Below are positions 44,281 through 53,773 of a stretch of 64,000 bases of DNA, one piece after another. Within the stretch, counting starts at the first letter, position 1; every line of letters begins with the position of its first letter. Both the position numbers and the translations under genes were made by a program. The stretch spans positions 558,001 through 622,000 of the forward strand of contig NZ_SLXW01000003.1 in the NCBI RefSeq assembly GCF_004341085.1, in the 5' to 3' direction. The DNA comes from Sphingomonas sp. PP-CE-1G-424. Its GTDB lineage: Bacteria; Pseudomonadota; Alphaproteobacteria; Sphingomonadales; Sphingomonadaceae. The notes under the pieces are model-generated. The model was not told where the DNA came from. It saw nothing but the letters and a program-made list of their open reading frames with translations, and did not search any database.

Positions 44281-45434
44281 TGGTGCGCGCGCGGTCCCTG
44301 CTGGCGGCGGCCTCGCTGCCGTTGCTCGGGCTGGCCGCGTGCATTCCGCAGGTCGAACGCCCCGCCGGCTACGGCCAGCCGGCCCCTGACCGTCGCCCGC
44401 AGCGCCCGTACCGCGATCCACCCGTCCAGCGTTACGATCCGCCGCCTCGTCGGGATCAAGCCGTAGCGCAGGACGGGTCCGATGACCGATCCGACCGCGA
44501 TACCGGCGCGGTGACGACCCTGCCCGCGCCGCGCCCGGCCTGGGAGGCGCGTCCGGTCCGGGCCGATGCCAAGACGATCCCTGAAACGACCTATGTCGTG
44601 CAGCCCGGCGATACGCTGAGCAAGGTCGCCGATCGGAGCGGTGCGGGGCTCGAGGCGATCGCGCGCGCGAACGATCTCGATTCGCCCTACACGATCGAGA
44701 CCGGCGAGCGGCTGACGATCCCCGGCGGGCGCTATCACCAAGTCCGGCGCGGCGAGACCGGCATCGCGATCGCGCGTGCCTATGGCGTAGAATGGTCGCG
44801 GATCGTCTCGGCCAACGCGCTGGTCGAGCCATACGTGTTGCGCGCCGACCAACGGGTCCTGATCCCCGACGCCCCCGGCGGCGGCAGGCCCAGCGCCGCG
44901 GAACGCGCGTCGGCGTTCAAGCTCGACATCGACGACATCCTGACCGGCGGCGAGCCGGCGCTCGCCAATAACCAGGCACCGGCAAAACCAATTGCGACGC
45001 CGCGCCGCGTACTGCCGTCGAACGCGGTCGTCACCGCACCGGCACGGCTGGCGAGCGGCGGGTTCCTGTGGCCGGTCGATGGCCGGGTGGTGAAGCGCTT
45101 CGGCCCGGGCGCGAGCGGCGAGCGCAACGACGGCATCAAGATTGCGGTGCCGATGGCAACGCCGATCCACGCCGCGGCTGACGGCGTGGTCGCCTATGTC
45201 GGAGACGGCATCGCCGCGCTCGGCGGTCTGGTGATCGTCAAGCACGGCGGCGGCTGGACGAGCGTCTACGGCCACGCGTCGAAGCTGCTGGTCCAACGCG
45301 GCCAGAGCGTGAAGCGCGGCCAGACCATCGCGCTATCGGGAGATACCGGGTTTGCGGATCGGCCCGAACTGCACTTCGAACTCCGCAAGGGCCGCACGCC
45401 AGTCGACCCCACGTCGCAGTTGCCACGAACGTAA
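44280..45434 (+). CDS. nlpD: NlpD-like LysM/M23 lipoprotein, probably non-catalytic
   Basis: A 384-aa lipoprotein with lipobox LGLAAC (Cys21). A Pro/Arg-rich linker is followed by two LysM domains (about 104-148, YVVQPGDTLSKVA; about 152-196, YHQVRRGETGIAIA) and a C-terminal LytM/M23 domain (from about 270). The first metal motif HxGxD is changed to NDGIKI, while YGHAS and HFELR remain, so the peptidase is likely dead, as in NlpD and EnvC, which activate amidases. A daughter-cell-separation role is inferred from family and from the surE neighbour. Confidence 0.87.
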   Translation: MVRARSLLAAASLPLLGLAACIPQVERPAGYGQPAPDRRPQRPYRDPPVQRYDPPPRRDQAVAQDGSDDRSDRDTGAVTTLPAPRPAWEARPVRADAKTIPETTYVVQPGDTLSKVADRSGAGLEAIARANDLDSPYTIETGERLTIPGGRYHQVRRGETGIAIARAYGVEWSRIVSANALVEPYVLRADQRVLIPDAPGGGRPSAAERASAFKLDIDDILTGGEPALANNQAPAKPIATPRRVLPSNAVVTAPARLASGGFLWPVDGRVVKRFGPGASGERNDGIKIAVPMATPIHAAADGVVAYVGDGIAALGGLVIVKHGGGWTSVYGHASKLLVQRGQSVKRGQTIALSGDTGFADRPELHFELRKGRTPVDPTSQLPRT

Positions 45435-45438
45435 GATT

Positions 45439-45491
45439 GTTCTCCCGCGAAGGCGGGAGCCCAGGCTGGGTCCCCGCCTTCGCGGGGAAAC
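45439..45491. repeat. REPIN-like inverted repeat, family C, copy 2
   Basis: Arms 45439-45464 and 45466-45491; identical to the copy at 11489-11541 except for the central base. It lies in the gap between the nlpD-like gene and tyrS, on the 5' side of tyrS. Confidence 0.82.
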
Positions 45492-45544
45492 AAGTTTCGT
45501 GCGCGCCGTTTTCCTGACCGAGCTTTTGTCCTAAGCGCCCTGCC

Positions 45545-46783
45545 ATGACCTACCAGTCCGACCTGCTCACCACGCTGACCTCGCGCGGCTATGTCCACCA
45601 GATGACCGACGCGGCCGCGCTCGATGCGCTCGCCGGCAAACAGGTGGTGCCCGGCTATATCGGCTTCGATCCGACCGCGCCGTCGCTCCACGTCGGCAGC
45701 TTGGTGCAGATCATGCTGCTCCGCCGGCTCCAGCAGACCGGGCACAAGCCGATCGTCCTGATGGGCGGCGGCACCGGCAAGATCGGCGACCCGAGCTTCA
45801 AGGACGAAGCGCGCAAACTGCTCGGCGAGGACGGGATCAAGGCCAACGTCGCCTCGATCCGCCGCATCTTCGAACGCTTCCTGACCTTCGCGCCCGAGGG
45901 TGAAGTGGGGGGGCCCACCGACGCGGTGATGCTCGACAATGCCGAGTGGCTCGATGCGCTCGAATACATCCCGTTCCTGCGCGATGTCGGCCAGCATTTC
46001 TCGGTCAACCGGATGCTCGCCTTCGACTCGGTCAAGCTCCGCCTCGACCGCGAACAGTCGCTGAGCTTCCTCGAATTCAACTACATGATCCTTCAGGCGT
46101 ACGACTTCCTCGAACTGTCGCGCCGCGCCGACTGCCGGTTGCAGATGGGCGGCTCGGACCAATGGGGCAACATCGTCAATGGCATCGAACTCGCACGTCG
46201 CATGGACTCGACCGAGGTCTACGGCGTCACCACCCCGCTGATCACCACGGCGGATGGCGGCAAGATGGGCAAGACGATGTCGGGCGCGGTCTGGTTGCAC
46301 GAGGACCAGCTGCCGCACTTCGATTACTGGCAGTTCTGGCGCAACACCGACGATCGCGACGTCGGCCGCTTCCTGAAGCTGTTCACCGACCTCCCGCTCG
46401 ACGAGATCGCGCGTCTCGAGGCGCTCGAAGGCGCGGAGATCAATGCCGCTAAGATCATCCTCGCCAACGAAGCGACCGCGATGTGCCGTGGTCGCGATGC
46501 TGCCGAACAGGCCGCCGAGACTGCGCGGAAGACCTTTGAGGAAGGCGCGTCGGGCGACTCGCTCCCGACCTTTGCGGTCAGCGGCGGCACGATCGGTATC
46601 GTCGAGGCACTCGTTGGTCTGGGCTTCGTAGCCTCCAACGGCGAAGCACGGCGCAAGATCGCCGAGGGCGCGGTGCGGGTCGACGGTGACGCCGTGAAGG
46701 AGCCGACCGCCTCGATCGACGTCGCGGCGCCGGTGCGCCTGAGCCTTGGGAAGAAGCGACACGGGATGCTAAACCCTTCGTAA
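45545..46783 (+). CDS. tyrS: tyrosine--tRNA ligase
   Basis: Class I synthetase charging tRNA-Tyr, 412 aa. The HIGH-like site lies in [25 protein letters not shown] is KMGKTMSG, and [18 protein letters not shown] is the tyrosine-binding region. The C-terminal S4-like RNA-binding domain is present ([20 protein letters not shown]). ATG 45545 starts the protein 53 bp after a palindromic repeat; its ribosome site is weak. Confidence 0.97.
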   Translation: MTYQSDLLTTLTSRGYVHQMTDAAALDALAGKQVVPGYIGFDPTAPSLHVGSLVQIMLLRRLQQTGHKPIVLMGGGTGKIGDPSFKDEARKLLGEDGIKANVASIRRIFERFLTFAPEGEVGGPTDAVMLDNAEWLDALEYIPFLRDVGQHFSVNRMLAFDSVKLRLDREQSLSFLEFNYMILQAYDFLELSRRADCRLQMGGSDQWGNIVNGIELARRMDSTEVYGVTTPLITTADGGKMGKTMSGAVWLHEDQLPHFDYWQFWRNTDDRDVGRFLKLFTDLPLDEIARLEALEGAEINAAKIILANEATAMCRGRDAAEQAAETARKTFEEGASGDSLPTFAVSGGTIGIVEALVGLGFVASNGEARRKIAEGAVRVDGDAVKEPTASIDVAAPVRLSLGKKRHGMLNPS

Positions 46784-46887
46784 CCAGCGCCTTTATGTTA
46801 CGGAAAACACGGTATTAAGCATCCCCGTTTGCACCGGCTTCACCGCAAATGGGTTAAGTCGGTGATCTTCGAAACGGGGGACGTCCG

Positions 46888-47205
46888 ATGCCAAACTATG
46901 CCACGGCTGTTCGAGACCATCGCGGCGAACCGCGCGACGAGGTAATGCACCGCACGCATGCGATCGACGGCGACGGCCGCAAAATGAAGCTGGTACTGGT
47001 CAACATGTCCGCGAACGGCCTGATGGCGCGGTGCGAGGGGTCGCCCGAGGCTGGCGACCGCCTGCGTATCGCCCTGCCGATCCTGGGCGGAGTCGATGCG
47101 ATCGTGCGCTGGTCGCTAGGTGGGCGGATCGGCTGCGAACTCGAACGGACGATCCCGCTCTCCGATTATTACGGCATGCTCACGGTGATGGTCCGCAACA
47201 GCTGA
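46888..47205 (+). CDS. PilZ-domain protein
   Basis: A 105-aa single PilZ domain. RGEPR supplies RxxxR and VNMSANGLMARCEG supplies NxSxxG, both needed for c-di-GMP. The end YYGMLTVMVRNS is short. ATG 46888 is preceded by GGGGGACGTCCG, a usable ribosome site. It stops 2 bp from the end of the convergent transporter gene. It is a second PilZ in the window, distinct from the one at 39266-39670. Confidence 0.87.
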   Translation: MPNYATAVRDHRGEPRDEVMHRTHAIDGDGRKMKLVLVNMSANGLMARCEGSPEAGDRLRIALPILGGVDAIVRWSLGGRIGCELERTIPLSDYYGMLTVMVRNS

Positions 47206-47207
47206 CG

Positions 47208-47648
47208 TCAGCCGGCGCGGACGAGCAGCACGCCGCCGATCACCAGCACGACGCCCCCAACCCGCATGAGGCTGATCGGCTGCGCGCTGAGCCCAAGCAG
47301 ACCGAACCGGTCGAGCACCAGCGCGGTCACCAACTGGCTCCCGACCGCGATCGTCAATGCGGATGCGAGCCCAAGCCGCGGTGACGCATAGGCCAGCGCC
47401 GCGACGAAGCACGCACCGTAAAGCCCGCCGAGCCACGCCCATACAGGTGCACCCTTCAAAGCCGACGGCATCGTCCGATCGGCCGCCGCCCAGATCGCGA
47501 ACAGGATCGCGGTGCCCATCGCGAATGACACGAGCGACGCCAGCCAGACCGAGCCTGACGCCTTTGCCAGCGCGGCGTTGGTCGGCGGCTGGACCGCCAG
47601 CCCGACGCCGGCGAGCAGGACAATGAGGATCGGGAAAAGTGCTGGCAT
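47208..47648 (-). CDS. small DMT-family transporter (YdcZ/DUF606-like)
   Basis: A 146-aa membrane protein with about five hydrophobic helices: ALFPILIVLLAGVGLAVQPP, WLASLVSFAMGTAILFAIWA, WAWLGGLYGACFVAALAYAS, LASALTIAVGSQLVTALVLD and VGGVVLVIGGVLLVRAG. The half-size length and QPPTNAALAK fit the YdcZ (DUF606) group. Substrate unknown. ATG 47646-47648 has GGGGGACGC upstream. It follows recG on the same strand by 41 bp. Confidence 0.85.
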   Translation of the reverse strand: MPALFPILIVLLAGVGLAVQPPTNAALAKASGSVWLASLVSFAMGTAILFAIWAAADRTMPSALKGAPVWAWLGGLYGACFVAALAYASPRLGLASALTIAVGSQLVTALVLDRFGLLGLSAQPISLMRVGGVVLVIGGVLLVRAG

Positions 47649-47689
47649 GCGTCCCCCGTGTCGTCCTGCGCGGACGAAAGCAACAGCTC

Positions 47690-49741
47690 TTACCCCGATC
47701 GCAGCAGCGCGACGCCCGCATCGCGATCGAACAGATAGAGCGCCGTCCGCGCCGCCTGCCCCCTCGGTCCCTCCAACCCACCGTCGCGATCGATCAGCAG
47801 CCGCGCGTCGTCGTGCGCGCATTGCAGCAGGTCGGCCATCATGTCGGGGGTCGCGAGCCGGAACGCCATCTCGCCGGATTGCTTCGTGCCGAGCAATTCG
47901 CCCGCGCCGCGGAGCCGTAGATCCTCTTCGGCGATGCGGAAGCCGTCGTTGGTCTCGCGCATGAGGGCGAGGCGCGCGCGGGATGTTTCGCTGAGCGACG
48001 ACCCACGCATCAGCAGGCAGATCGATCGACCGGTGCCGCGCCCTACCCGCCCGCGGAGCTGATGGAGTTGCGCGAGACCGAAGCGGTCGGCGTGCTCGAT
48101 CACGATCAGCGTCGCGTTGGGCACGTCGACGCCGACCTCGATCACGGTCGTCGCGACGAGGACCGACGTGCGCGCGGCGGAGAACTCGGCCATCACCGCG
48201 TCCTTCTCCGCGGGCTTCATGCGGCCGTGGACGAGCGCGACCTTCTCGCCGAACCGCGCGCGCAACACCTCCGCGCGCATTTCGGCGGCGGCGAGGTCGC
48301 TCTTCTCGCTTTCCTCGACCAGCGGGCACACCCAATAGGCCTGCCCGCCATCCGCCAGATGCCGGCCGAGCGCGTTGACCACGTCGTCGAGCCGGTCTTC
48401 GGAGATCACGCGCGTCTCGATCGGCTGGCGACCCGGCGGCATCTCGTCGAGACGGCTGACGTCCATTTCGCCGTACTGCGCGAGCGTCAGCGTGCGCGGG
48501 ATCGGCGTCGCGGTCATCGCGAGCAAATGCGGCGGCGCGACGCCCTTGGCCTGCAACGTCATCCGCTGCGCGACGCCGAAGCGGTGCTGTTCGTCGACCA
48601 CCACGAGGCCGAGGTCCTTGTAGCCGACCGCATCCTGGAAGATCGCGTGCGTGCCGACGAGGATGTCGATCTCGCCGTTCCCCAGCGCCATCAGCGTCGC
48701 CTCGCGAACGCGGCCCTTGTCGCGACCGGTGAGCACGCCGACCTCGATCGGCAGACCGGCGAGCGTTTTCCGGAGCGTCTCGTAATGCTGGCGCGCGAGG
48801 ATTTCGGTCGGCGCGAGCATCGCGGCCTGTGCGCCCGCCTCGACCGCGATCAGCATCGCCATCGCCGCGACCAGCGTCTTGCCCGAGCCGACATCGCCTT
48901 GCAGCAGCCGCAGCATTGGCGCGGTCTGCGCGAGGTCGCCCTCGATCTCGCCGACCGTCCGCGATTGCGCGCCGGTCAGCGTGTAGGGGAGCTTGAGCAT
49001 ATCGCGCAGCCGGCCGTCGCCCTGCAACGCACGGCCTCGGCGCTTGCGGGTATCGGCGCGGACGATCGTCATCGCCAACTGGTTTGCGAACACCTCGTCA
49101 TACGCCAGCCGCTCGCGCGCCTTGGCGTCCGACGGGTCGGCGTGGATGCGCGCCAGCGACTCGCGCCAGCCCGGCCATTCGCGTTTCGCTTTCAGCCCAG
49201 GTTCGATCCACTCGGGCAGGTCCGGCGCGCGCGCGACCGCCTGCGTGGTCAGCGCCGCCAGCCGCCGCGACGTGAGGCCTTCCGATAGCGGATAGATCGG
49301 CTCGCGCTCGCGCAGTTCCTCGTCCGGCTCGACGATGTCCGGATGGACGATCTGCAATTCCTGGCCGTATTCGTCGAGCCGGCCAGATATCCGCTTGGCC
49401 TCGCCGATCGGGAGAAGTTTCTTCGCCCAGCCCGAACTGCCGCCGAAGAACACGAGGCTGACGTAGTTGCCGAGCTCGTCGGTCGCCTGCACCCGCGTAG
49501 GCCCCCGCCCCGCACTGATCCTGTAGTCGCGCGGGGTGAGCGTGATCGTGATGATCCGCCCGGCATCGCTCGACATGAGCTCTGTGCGTGGCAGGCGATC
49601 GACGTAGCCGGTCGGCAGATGGAAGGCGACGTCGACGACGCGCGCGAGCCCGAGCCGGTCGAGCGGCTTGGCGAGCGCGGGCCCCACTCCTTTCAGGACG
49701 AGGGTTTCGGCGAACAGCGGATTGAGGATTTCGGGTCGCAT
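47690..49741 (-). CDS. recG: ATP-dependent DNA helicase RecG
   Basis: A 683-aa SF2 helicase that remodels stalled forks and Holliday junctions. N-terminal wedge domain (LVKGVGPALAKPL-like LVLKGVGPALAKPLDRLGLA), Walker A LLQGDVGSGKTLVAAMAM, Walker B VVVDEQHRFGVAQR, motif VI LHQLRGRVGRG. ATG 49739-49741 begins MRPEILNPLFAETLVLKG, as in other RecG; the open stretch further upstream runs antisense to sdhE and is not coding. It is divergent from sdhE by 72 bp. Confidence 0.96.
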   Translation of the reverse strand: MRPEILNPLFAETLVLKGVGPALAKPLDRLGLARVVDVAFHLPTGYVDRLPRTELMSSDAGRIITITLTPRDYRISAGRGPTRVQATDELGNYVSLVFFGGSSGWAKKLLPIGEAKRISGRLDEYGQELQIVHPDIVEPDEELREREPIYPLSEGLTSRRLAALTTQAVARAPDLPEWIEPGLKAKREWPGWRESLARIHADPSDAKARERLAYDEVFANQLAMTIVRADTRKRRGRALQGDGRLRDMLKLPYTLTGAQSRTVGEIEGDLAQTAPMLRLLQGDVGSGKTLVAAMAMLIAVEAGAQAAMLAPTEILARQHYETLRKTLAGLPIEVGVLTGRDKGRVREATLMALGNGEIDILVGTHAIFQDAVGYKDLGLVVVDEQHRFGVAQRMTLQAKGVAPPHLLAMTATPIPRTLTLAQYGEMDVSRLDEMPPGRQPIETRVISEDRLDDVVNALGRHLADGGQAYWVCPLVEESEKSDLAAAEMRAEVLRARFGEKVALVHGRMKPAEKDAVMAEFSAARTSVLVATTVIEVGVDVPNATLIVIEHADRFGLAQLHQLRGRVGRGTGRSICLLMRGSSLSETSRARLALMRETNDGFRIAEEDLRLRGAGELLGTKQSGEMAFRLATPDMMADLLQCAHDDARLLIDRDGGLEGPRGQAARTALYLFDRDAGVALLRSG

Positions 49742-49813
49742 GACTATCTGGCCTCTATAGCCTAGCCGACGCCCGCCGCCAGCGGTCGCCGGCCTATCCC
49801 CGTTGGAGATACG

Positions 49814-50080
49814 ATGGACCACGAGACCCGCCTCAAGCGCCTGGGCTTTCGGAGCTCGCACCGCGGCACGCGCGAAGCCGACATGATGATCGGCGGCTTC
49901 TTCGCGACCTATGGAAGAACGTGGACGCCGGAAGAGCTCGACTGGTTCGAGGCGTTGCTGGAGGAGCAGGACGTCGACATAATGGGCTGGGCGATCGGCT
50001 CGATCGTGTGCCCGCCGGAGTGGGATGGCCCTATGATGCAGGCGATGCGCGACATCAATTACGTGACGGTCGTGAAGTAA
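49814..50080 (+). CDS. sdhE: FAD assembly factor SdhE
   Basis: An 88-aa protein that helps attach FAD to succinate dehydrogenase flavoprotein. It carries the family motif RGTREADMMIGGF (RGxxE) at about residues 17-29 and the acidic LDWFEALLEEQDVDIMGW. Length is normal. It sits between the divergent recG and mfd, a common alphaproteobacterial order, with a long palindromic repeat after it. Confidence 0.95.
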   Translation: MDHETRLKRLGFRSSHRGTREADMMIGGFFATYGRTWTPEELDWFEALLEEQDVDIMGWAIGSIVCPPEWDGPMMQAMRDINYVTVVK

Positions 50081-50090
50081 CGCGTCTGCG

Positions 50091-50192
50091 CCCCTCCCTG
50101 GAAGGGAGGGGTTGGGGGTGGGTCGGCCGCTTGGCGGTCGTGACACCTGCCCCAGACCAACCCACCCCCAGCCCCTCCCTTCCAGGGAGGGG
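50091..50192. repeat. REPIN-like inverted repeat, family F, in the mfd leader
   Basis: Arms of 33 bp (50091-50123 and 50160-50192) match with one mismatch over a 36-bp spacer. Each holds the sub-palindrome CCCTCCCTGGAAGGGAGGG (or its like). The right end runs into GGGGAG (50191-50196), the likely Shine-Dalgarno of mfd, 5 nt before its ATG. Confidence 0.85.
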
Positions 50193-50201
50193 GGAGTTCG
50201 A

Positions 50202-53200
50202 ATGCCAGACCTCAAGACGATCCTCTCCGCGACTAGCCCGCTGATCCTCTCCGGCGTACCGTCCGGCTTCCAGCCGTCGCTGCTCGCAGACCTCGCGCGC
50301 GCCGCGAAGACGCGCGCAGTGTTCATCGCGCCGGACGATGCGGCGATGCGCGCGGTGGCCTCGACCGCAGCATATTTTGCGCCCGATCTCGAGGTGCTGA
50401 GCTTCCCGGCCTGGGACTGCCTCCCCTACGACCGCGCCTCACCCACGCTCCGCATCATGGCCGAGCGTGTCGCCGCGCTCCAACGACTCCAGGGCAAGCC
50501 CAAGGGCCCACAGCTCCTGCTGACCACCGCCAACGCCGCGACGCAGCGTGTCCTCACCCCGTTCCGCATCCGCCAGCTCGTCGCACGTCTAGCCCCCGGC
50601 GAACGGATCGGTCGTGACAAGCTCGCAATGCTGCTCCAGGCGAACGGCTATGTCCGCACCGACACCGTCCACGACCAGGGCGAATATGCGGTCCGCGGCG
50701 GGATCGTCGATCTCTACCCGTCGGGCGAAGACCACGCACTCCGCCTCGATTTCTTCGGCGACGAGATCGAGAGCGTCCGCACGTTCGACGCAGCGGACCA
50801 GCGCACCACCGGCCGGATCGACGGCTTCGTCCTGCTGCCGGCGTCCGAGGCGCTGCTCGACGAGGACTCGATCAAGCGCTTCCGCACCCGCTACCGCGAC
50901 GCGTTCGGCGCGACCGCGACGGGCGATCCGATGTACCAGGCAATCTCCGAAGGCCGGCGGATCGCAGGCATGGAGCATTGGCTGCCGCTGTTCGAGGAGA
51001 AGATGGCGACGCTGTTCGACCATCTCGGCGCCGACGACGTGGTGGTGCGCGACAACGGCGTCGCCGCGGCGGTCGAGAGCCGACTCGAATCGATCGCCGA
51101 CTATTACGAGAACCGCAAGCGCGCCGAGGCGGCTCAGCCCGGCAGCTACCGGCCGATGCCCGCCAAGGCGCTGTATCTCGACGCGCAGGAATCGACCGGC
51201 GGGGTCGAGGCGTTCGCGGCGCACATCACCTCGCCGTTCCACGAACCGTCGAGCGACACCGTCCTCGACTTCGACGTCGATGGCCCGCGCGATTTCGGCC
51301 CCGAGCGCGCCGCGCAGGCGAACATCTACGAAGCCGTCGCTGATCACGTCGAGAAGCTCCGGAAACAGGGGCGGAAACCGATCCTCGCCAGCTACTCGAT
51401 CGGTGCGCGCGAACGCCTGGGGAGCCTGCTCGCCGACCACGGCATGAAGGGAGGTAAGCACGCCGAGACCTGGCAGGAGGCGCTCGGGATCGCGGATACC
51501 GCGCGCAGCTTCGGCGTCGCGCTGATCGTCCTGCCACTCGATCACGGCTTCACCGCGCCGGGGATCGCGGTCCTCACCGAGCAGGACATGCTCGGTGACC
51601 GCCTCGTCCACCGCAAGAAGCGCAAGAAGTCCGCCGACGCATTCCTCGCCGAACTCGCGACTCTGACGCCGGGCGACCTCGTCGTCCACACCGAGCACGG
51701 CATCGGGCGGTATGAGGGCCTGACCTCGATCCCGGTTGGCCAGAGCCCGCATGATTGTGTCGCGCTGAGCTATGCCGGCGGCGACAAGCTGTACGTGCCG
51801 GTCGAGAATATCGACGTTCTTTCGCGCTACGGCTCGTCGGAGGAAGGCGCGACGCTCGACCGTCTCGGCGGCGAAGGCTGGCAGCGCCGGAAATCGAAGA
51901 TGAAGGAGCGGATCCGCGAGATCGCCGGCGAACTCATCGCGACCGCCGCCGAACGCGCGCTGCATCCGGGCGACGTACTCGAACCCGATGCGAGCGGCTA
52001 TCCGAGCTTCGTCGACCGCTTCCCGTACGAGGAAACCGAGGACCAGGACCGCGCGATCGAGGACGTGCTCGGCGATCTCGCCGCGGGCAAACCGATGGAC
52101 CGGTTGGTGGTCGGCGACGTCGGCTTCGGCAAGACCGAGGTCGCGTTGCGCGCTGCGTTCGTCGCGGCGATGGGCGGCAAGCAGGTCGCGATCGTCTGCC
52201 CGACGACGCTGCTCGCACGCCAGCATTACAACAACTTCGTTGCCCGCTTCGAAGGCTTCCCGATGAACATGGGTCGCCTCTCGCGACTCGTCACCGCGAG
52301 CGAGGCCAAGGCGACCAAGGAGGGGCTGGCGAACGGCACGATCGACGTCGTCATCGGCACGCATGCGCTGCTCGCGAAGAACATCGACTTCAAGCGCCTC
52401 GGGCTGGTCGTGGTCGACGAGGAGCAGCGCTTCGGCGTGACGCACAAGGAGCGGCTGAAGGCGCTCAGGGCGGACGTCCACATGCTGACGCTGACCGCGA
52501 CCCCGATCCCGCGCACGCTGCAGATGGCGATGTCGGGCATTCGCGAGCTGTCGGTGATCCAGACCCCGCCGGTCGATCGCCTCGCCGTGCGGACGTACAT
52601 CATGCCGTTCGACCCGGTCGTGCTGCGCGAGGCGCTGCTGCGCGAGCATTACCGCGGCGGGCAGAGCTTCGTCGTCACGCCAAGAGTCGCGGACCTGCCC
52701 GAGATCGAGGATTTCCTGCGCGAACAGGTGCCCGAAATCCGCTTCGTCGTCGCGCACGGCCAGATGTCGCCGACCGAGGTCGAGGAACGCATGTCGGCGT
52801 TCTACGACAAGAAGTTCGAAGTGCTCGTCTCGACCACGATCATCGAGAGCGGGATCGACATCGCGTCCGCCAACACGATGATCGTCCACCGCGCCGACCG
52901 CTTCGGCCTTGCCCAGCTCTATCAGCTGCGCGGGCGCGTTGGCCGGTCGAAAACGCGCGCCTATGCGTATCTGGTGACACCGCCCGAACGACAGATGACG
53001 GTGACGGCCGAGAAGCGCCTGAAGGTGCTGTCCGATCTCGATTCGCTGGGCGCCGGCTTCCAGCTTGCCAGCCACGATCTGGATATCCGCGGCGCCGGCA
53101 ATATGCTCGGCGATGAGCAGACCGGGCATATCAAGGAGGTCGGCTTCGAACTCTACCAGGCGATGCTGGAGGAGGCTATCATGGACGCCAAAGCCGGCGG

Positions 53201-53672
53201 CATGACCTCGTCGCGTCCGCGCGATTTCAGCCCCCAGATCACAGTCGATGCGCCGATCCTCATCCCCGAGGATTACGTGCCCGATCTCGACCTGCGGATG
53301 GGGCTTTATCGCCGCCTCAACGATCTCGACGAGGGCCAGGAGATCGAGGCGTTCGCCGCCGAGATGATCGATCGCTTCGGGCCTCTGCCGGATGCGACCG
53401 AGAATTTGATCAAGGTCATCGAGATCAAGCTGAACGCGAAGCGCGCGTGCGTGTCGAAGATCGACGTCGGGCCGAAGGGCGTGCTGGTCTCGTTCCACGA
53501 CGACAAGCCGCCGAACATCGACAAGCTGCTGGCCTATGTCGAGCGGTTGAACGGCGTCGCGCGGTTGCGGCCGGACAGCAAGCTGGTGCTGCAACGTGCG
53601 TGGGGCGATCCGAAGGCGCGGCTGCATGGGGCGCTGCAACTGTCGAAGGGGCTGGCGAAGGCCGCCGGGTAA
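50202..53672 (+). CDS. mfd: transcription-repair coupling factor Mfd
   Basis: A 1156-aa ATP-dependent translocase that displaces stalled RNA polymerase and recruits UvrA. UvrB-like N-terminal region; the RNA polymerase-interacting domain begins near LTPGDLVVHTEHGIGRYEGL; Walker A VVGDVGFGKTEVALRAAF; Walker B VVDEEQRFGVTHKE; LYQLRGRVGRSKTRAYAYL; and a TRCF C-terminal domain. ATG 50202 begins MPDLKTILSA and uses GGGGAG formed at the edge of the repeat. Any longer start would lie inside the repeat. It ends before a terminator at 53720. Confidence 0.97.
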   Translation: MPDLKTILSATSPLILSGVPSGFQPSLLADLARAAKTRAVFIAPDDAAMRAVASTAAYFAPDLEVLSFPAWDCLPYDRASPTLRIMAERVAALQRLQGKPKGPQLLLTTANAATQRVLTPFRIRQLVARLAPGERIGRDKLAMLLQANGYVRTDTVHDQGEYAVRGGIVDLYPSGEDHALRLDFFGDEIESVRTFDAADQRTTGRIDGFVLLPASEALLDEDSIKRFRTRYRDAFGATATGDPMYQAISEGRRIAGMEHWLPLFEEKMATLFDHLGADDVVVRDNGVAAAVESRLESIADYYENRKRAEAAQPGSYRPMPAKALYLDAQESTGGVEAFAAHITSPFHEPSSDTVLDFDVDGPRDFGPERAAQANIYEAVADHVEKLRKQGRKPILASYSIGARERLGSLLADHGMKGGKHAETWQEALGIADTARSFGVALIVLPLDHGFTAPGIAVLTEQDMLGDRLVHRKKRKKSADAFLAELATLTPGDLVVHTEHGIGRYEGLTSIPVGQSPHDCVALSYAGGDKLYVPVENIDVLSRYGSSEEGATLDRLGGEGWQRRKSKMKERIREIAGELIATAAERALHPGDVLEPDASGYPSFVDRFPYEETEDQDRAIEDVLGDLAAGKPMDRLVVGDVGFGKTEVALRAAFVAAMGGKQVAIVCPTTLLARQHYNNFVARFEGFPMNMGRLSRLVTASEAKATKEGLANGTIDVVIGTHALLAKNIDFKRLGLVVVDEEQRFGVTHKERLKALRADVHMLTLTATPIPRTLQMAMSGIRELSVIQTPPVDRLAVRTYIMPFDPVVLREALLREHYRGGQSFVVTPRVADLPEIEDFLREQVPEIRFVVAHGQMSPTEVEERMSAFYDKKFEVLVSTTIIESGIDIASANTMIVHRADRFGLAQLYQLRGRVGRSKTRAYAYLVTPPERQMTVTAEKRLKVLSDLDSLGAGFQLASHDLDIRGAGNMLGDEQTGHIKEVGFELYQAMLEEAIMDAKAGGMTSSRPRDFSPQITVDAPILIPEDYVPDLDLRMGLYRRLNDLDEGQEIEAFAAEMIDRFGPLPDATENLIKVIEIKLNAKRACVSKIDVGPKGVLVSFHDDKPPNIDKLLAYVERLNGVARLRPDSKLVLQRAWGDPKARLHGALQLSKGLAKAAG

Positions 53673-53680
53673 CGTCTTAG

Positions 53681-53703
53681 CCCTCTCCCCTCCGGGGAGA
53701 GGG
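53681..53703. repeat. single REP-like palindrome after mfd
   Basis: CCCTCTCCCC-TCC-GGGGAGAGGG, a perfect 10-bp stem starting 8 bp after the mfd stop and just ahead of a true terminator. Confidence 0.6.
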
Positions 53704-53714
53704 AGCAGCGTAAT

Positions 53715-53752
53715 AAAAAGGCCGGACTACCCTGAGGTAGCCCGGCCTTTTT
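53715..53752. terminator. bidirectional Rho-independent terminator
   Basis: GGCCGGACTACC-CTGA-GGTAGCCCGGCC (one mismatch), flanked by AAAAA on the left and TTTTT on the right. It serves mfd and the convergent lipoprotein gene. Confidence 0.93.
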
Positions 53753-53773
53753 ACCGTTTCGAAAAGCCTAAGC

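Noticed and set aside
49742..50326. N-terminal extension of RecG across sdhE and the repeat
   Set aside because: It is antisense to SdhE and to a palindromic repeat; MRPEILNPLF at 49741 is the normal RecG start.
50589..53639. A 1016-codon minus-strand frame opposite mfd
   Set aside because: Antisense to Mfd with all its motifs; composition (Arg/Asp/His rich) is typical of a GC shadow.
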